Below are positions 62,660-64,000 of a stretch of DNA of 64,000 nt, one piece after another. Below the pieces are notes generated by a model. The model was not told where the DNA came from. It did not search any database and saw only the letters and a list, made by a program, of their open reading frames with translations. The first letter of the stretch is position 1, and each line of letters opens with the position of its first letter. Source of the stretch: Stereum hirsutum FP-91666 SS1 (lineage: Eukaryota; Basidiomycota; Agaricomycetes; Russulales; Stereaceae); contig NW_006763134.1 of assembly GCF_000264905.1 (NCBI RefSeq), positions 1,187,712-1,251,711 of the forward strand, in the 5' to 3' direction. A program made the position numbers and the translations under genes.

Positions 62660-64000
62660 TCAACTGGCGAAAGGATTAGCTGGGTCATGTACGAGTGAAG
62701 GTGGATATTCTACAGACTGAGAAGCAAACATATTAGGTGTCAGTCTCGATGACAATGTATTATTGTAAGATGTAGGATCGTGGTAATTATTCTGTGTAGT
62801 GCGATGAGTGGAGGAGAAAGGGTAAGAAAGCTCAGAGTGGAAATGTGTCGCAGGGGGAGGCATAAAGTCCGGGCGAGCAAGTAGAGGAGCTGTGTCCTCA
62901 AATCTGCGAATGCGGTTCGAATGCGGAGAATAACGGTGGCCAGTAAGAGGTGAACGAGTCGTGGAAGAGGGGCTAGGTTGTGCGATAGGAGGATATTGGT
63001 GGCGTGGCGATTGTGTGCCAAAATTTGAGTCTGGATGTGAGTGCAAGTGCCGCGAAGAGCCTGCGGTAGACTGGAGGTCGGAATGTGGGAGGTGCAGATC
63101 TGTTTCCATAGACTGTTCAAAGTCAAAGCGTAGTCGCTGGGTAGGTGGCTCCTGTGTCGCCACATCGTCGACAGGGCGCGCGCGCTTCTTGTATAAACCC
63201 GCAAACCTGGGATCGACCTCGAGGATGTTGCGTTTCGAATCGAGAAAAGCTTGAAGGTCAGCCTTGAGCCCAATGACCGTACGTTTCTTAGCGTAGTCGC
63301 TCCTGTGGTCGAATCCGAGACCAAGCAAACCGAACGCCCAAGCGATGTCTCTCAGGTCCTCCTTGGGCTTGCTCGTGAGAACTCCCGAGAAGCGCATCGT
63401 GTGGCCCTCCTGCTCCCGTCTCTGCTGTCTCTCGTTCTCTTTTGCCTCCCTCGCACCCTTCACTTCGCTCTTTCTACGCTCTTCTTCTGCCCTCTCAGCC
63501 TCCTGCGCCTCAAATTCCGCCATCCCTTCTCTACCGTTGAGGAGGCGGGCCTCTGTGACGAGGTTTCTGGTGGTGCGTTTGGTCTTCTTCGTCTCCAACC
63601 TCTTCCTCAACTTCTCGTTCTCTCCAAACATAAGCTTACCATGCGCCTCCACCCTCTTCACCTCGCGCTCCATCTGCTTGACTCTCTCCTCCAGGGCATG
63701 GCTTTTCTCTTCAAGACGAGCATTCTCAGCGATGATAACGGCCTTTGGACGACGTTCGATCATGGGTCCTTTTCTATAACGGCCTCGCGTGCTCCGGGTG
63801 AGAGATCGCATTGAGGAGGGTGTGGAGGACGAAGAGGGAGTAGACATCTGAGATATGCGGTGTTCCTGGCTCGTTTGGGAGCGAAGTCGGGGGAGGATTT
63901 CGTGTGTGTTTGATTCCGGTGCGTCTGTTGTCTCATCGGATATGCTCGCCACCTCATCGTCTGTCGCTCTTCTTTCTGCACCTTCGAAACGAACCTGGCC
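62660..64000 (-). CDS. Coiled-coil protein with possible SAP-like segment, 5' end outside the window
   Basis: The frame is open from the window edge to the stop at 62660 (446 codons) with no ATG start, so the N-terminus is missing. After a Ser-rich part comes a strong charged coiled coil (ARLEEKSHALEERVKQMERE and on, about 120 residues). Next is a compact block, SKPKEDLRDIAWAFGLLGLG to GLKADLQAFLDSKRN, which has the leucine spacing of SAP DNA-binding motifs; this is a weak match. The C-terminal 180 residues are Ser/Pro/His-rich and look disordered. No family is assigned. A nuclear role is only a guess from the basic and SAP-like parts. Confidence 0.65.
   Translation of the reverse strand, partial: GQVRFEGAERRATDDEVASISDETTDAPESNTHEILPRLRSQTSQEHRISQMSTPSSSSTPSSMRSLTRSTRGRYRKGPMIERRPKAVIIAENARLEEKSHALEERVKQMEREVKRVEAHGKLMFGENEKLRKRLETKKTKRTTRNLVTEARLLNGREGMAEFEAQEAERAEEERRKSEVKGAREAKENERQQRREQEGHTMRFSGVLTSKPKEDLRDIAWAFGLLGLGFDHRSDYAKKRTVIGLKADLQAFLDSKRNILEVDPRFAGLYKKRARPVDDVATQEPPTQRLRFDFEQSMETDLHLPHSDLQSTAGSSRHLHSHPDSNFGTQSPRHQYPPIAQPSPSSTTRSPLTGHRYSPHSNRIRRFEDTAPLLARPDFMPPPATHFHSELSYPFSSTHRTTQNNYHDPTSYNNTLSSRLTPNMFASQSVEYPPSLVHDPANPFAS

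Overview
The window is a gene-dense piece of fungal nuclear DNA, most likely from a mushroom-forming basidiomycete (Agaricomycetes). Nearly every gene is split by many short GT-AG introns, mostly 48-100 nt. Divergent H2A/H2B histone genes, large F-box and MYND-finger proteins, secreted phospholipases and an eqolisin protease all fit that group. The species cannot be named from the sequence. Gene models were spliced by eye. Every exon set listed keeps one open frame, except where a doubt is stated.

Layout. 0.7-5.4 kb: a giant F-box protein (+). 6.2-7.8 kb: histones H2B (-) and H2A (+) sharing a 318-bp promoter. 7.8-9.1 kb: gene-poor DNA with a tRNA-Gly-like relic and a broken reverse-transcriptase fragment. 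9.2-13.5 kb: two convergent MYND-finger paralogues. 13.8-18.5 kb: a 22-exon membrane/WD40 protein (-). 19.5-22.4 kb: an unrecognised Cys-rich protein (-). 22.8-24.0 kb: a 1.2-kb element with terminal inverted repeats and a TA duplication. 24.3-28.2 kb: a HECT-like E2-binding (UBE3D-type) protein. 29.2-35.8 kb: tandem secreted phospholipase B-like genes with duplicated promoters. 36.5-37.8 kb: homoserine dehydrogenase. 38.1-40.9 kb: an ArsB/citrate-type membrane transporter (-). 42.0-43.9 kb: a multi-pass membrane protein. 45.0-46.3 kb: farnesyltransferase alpha subunit (-). 46.7-49.6 kb: the mRNA-export adaptor Yra1/ALY (-) head-to-head with Pol III subunit Rpc31/RPC7 (+). 49.9-50.8 kb: a secreted protein. 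51.4-52.3 kb: a G1 (eqolisin) protease (-). 54.2-56.7 kb: an S9 peptidase. 57.5-59.3 kb: an acidic disordered protein. 60.1-61.9 kb: an Old Yellow Enzyme (-). 62.7-64.0 kb: a coiled-coil protein cut by the window edge.

Most genes are housekeeping or secretory and do not form one pathway. The strongest non-routine signals are: the mirror-symmetric histone promoter; the TIR element; the duplicated phospholipase promoters with a shared palindrome; an 866-nt intron in the Yra1/ALY gene, recalling the autoregulatory intron of yeast YRA1; several 35-39-nt introns and two GC-AG introns; and a possible GT-AC intron in the transporter.
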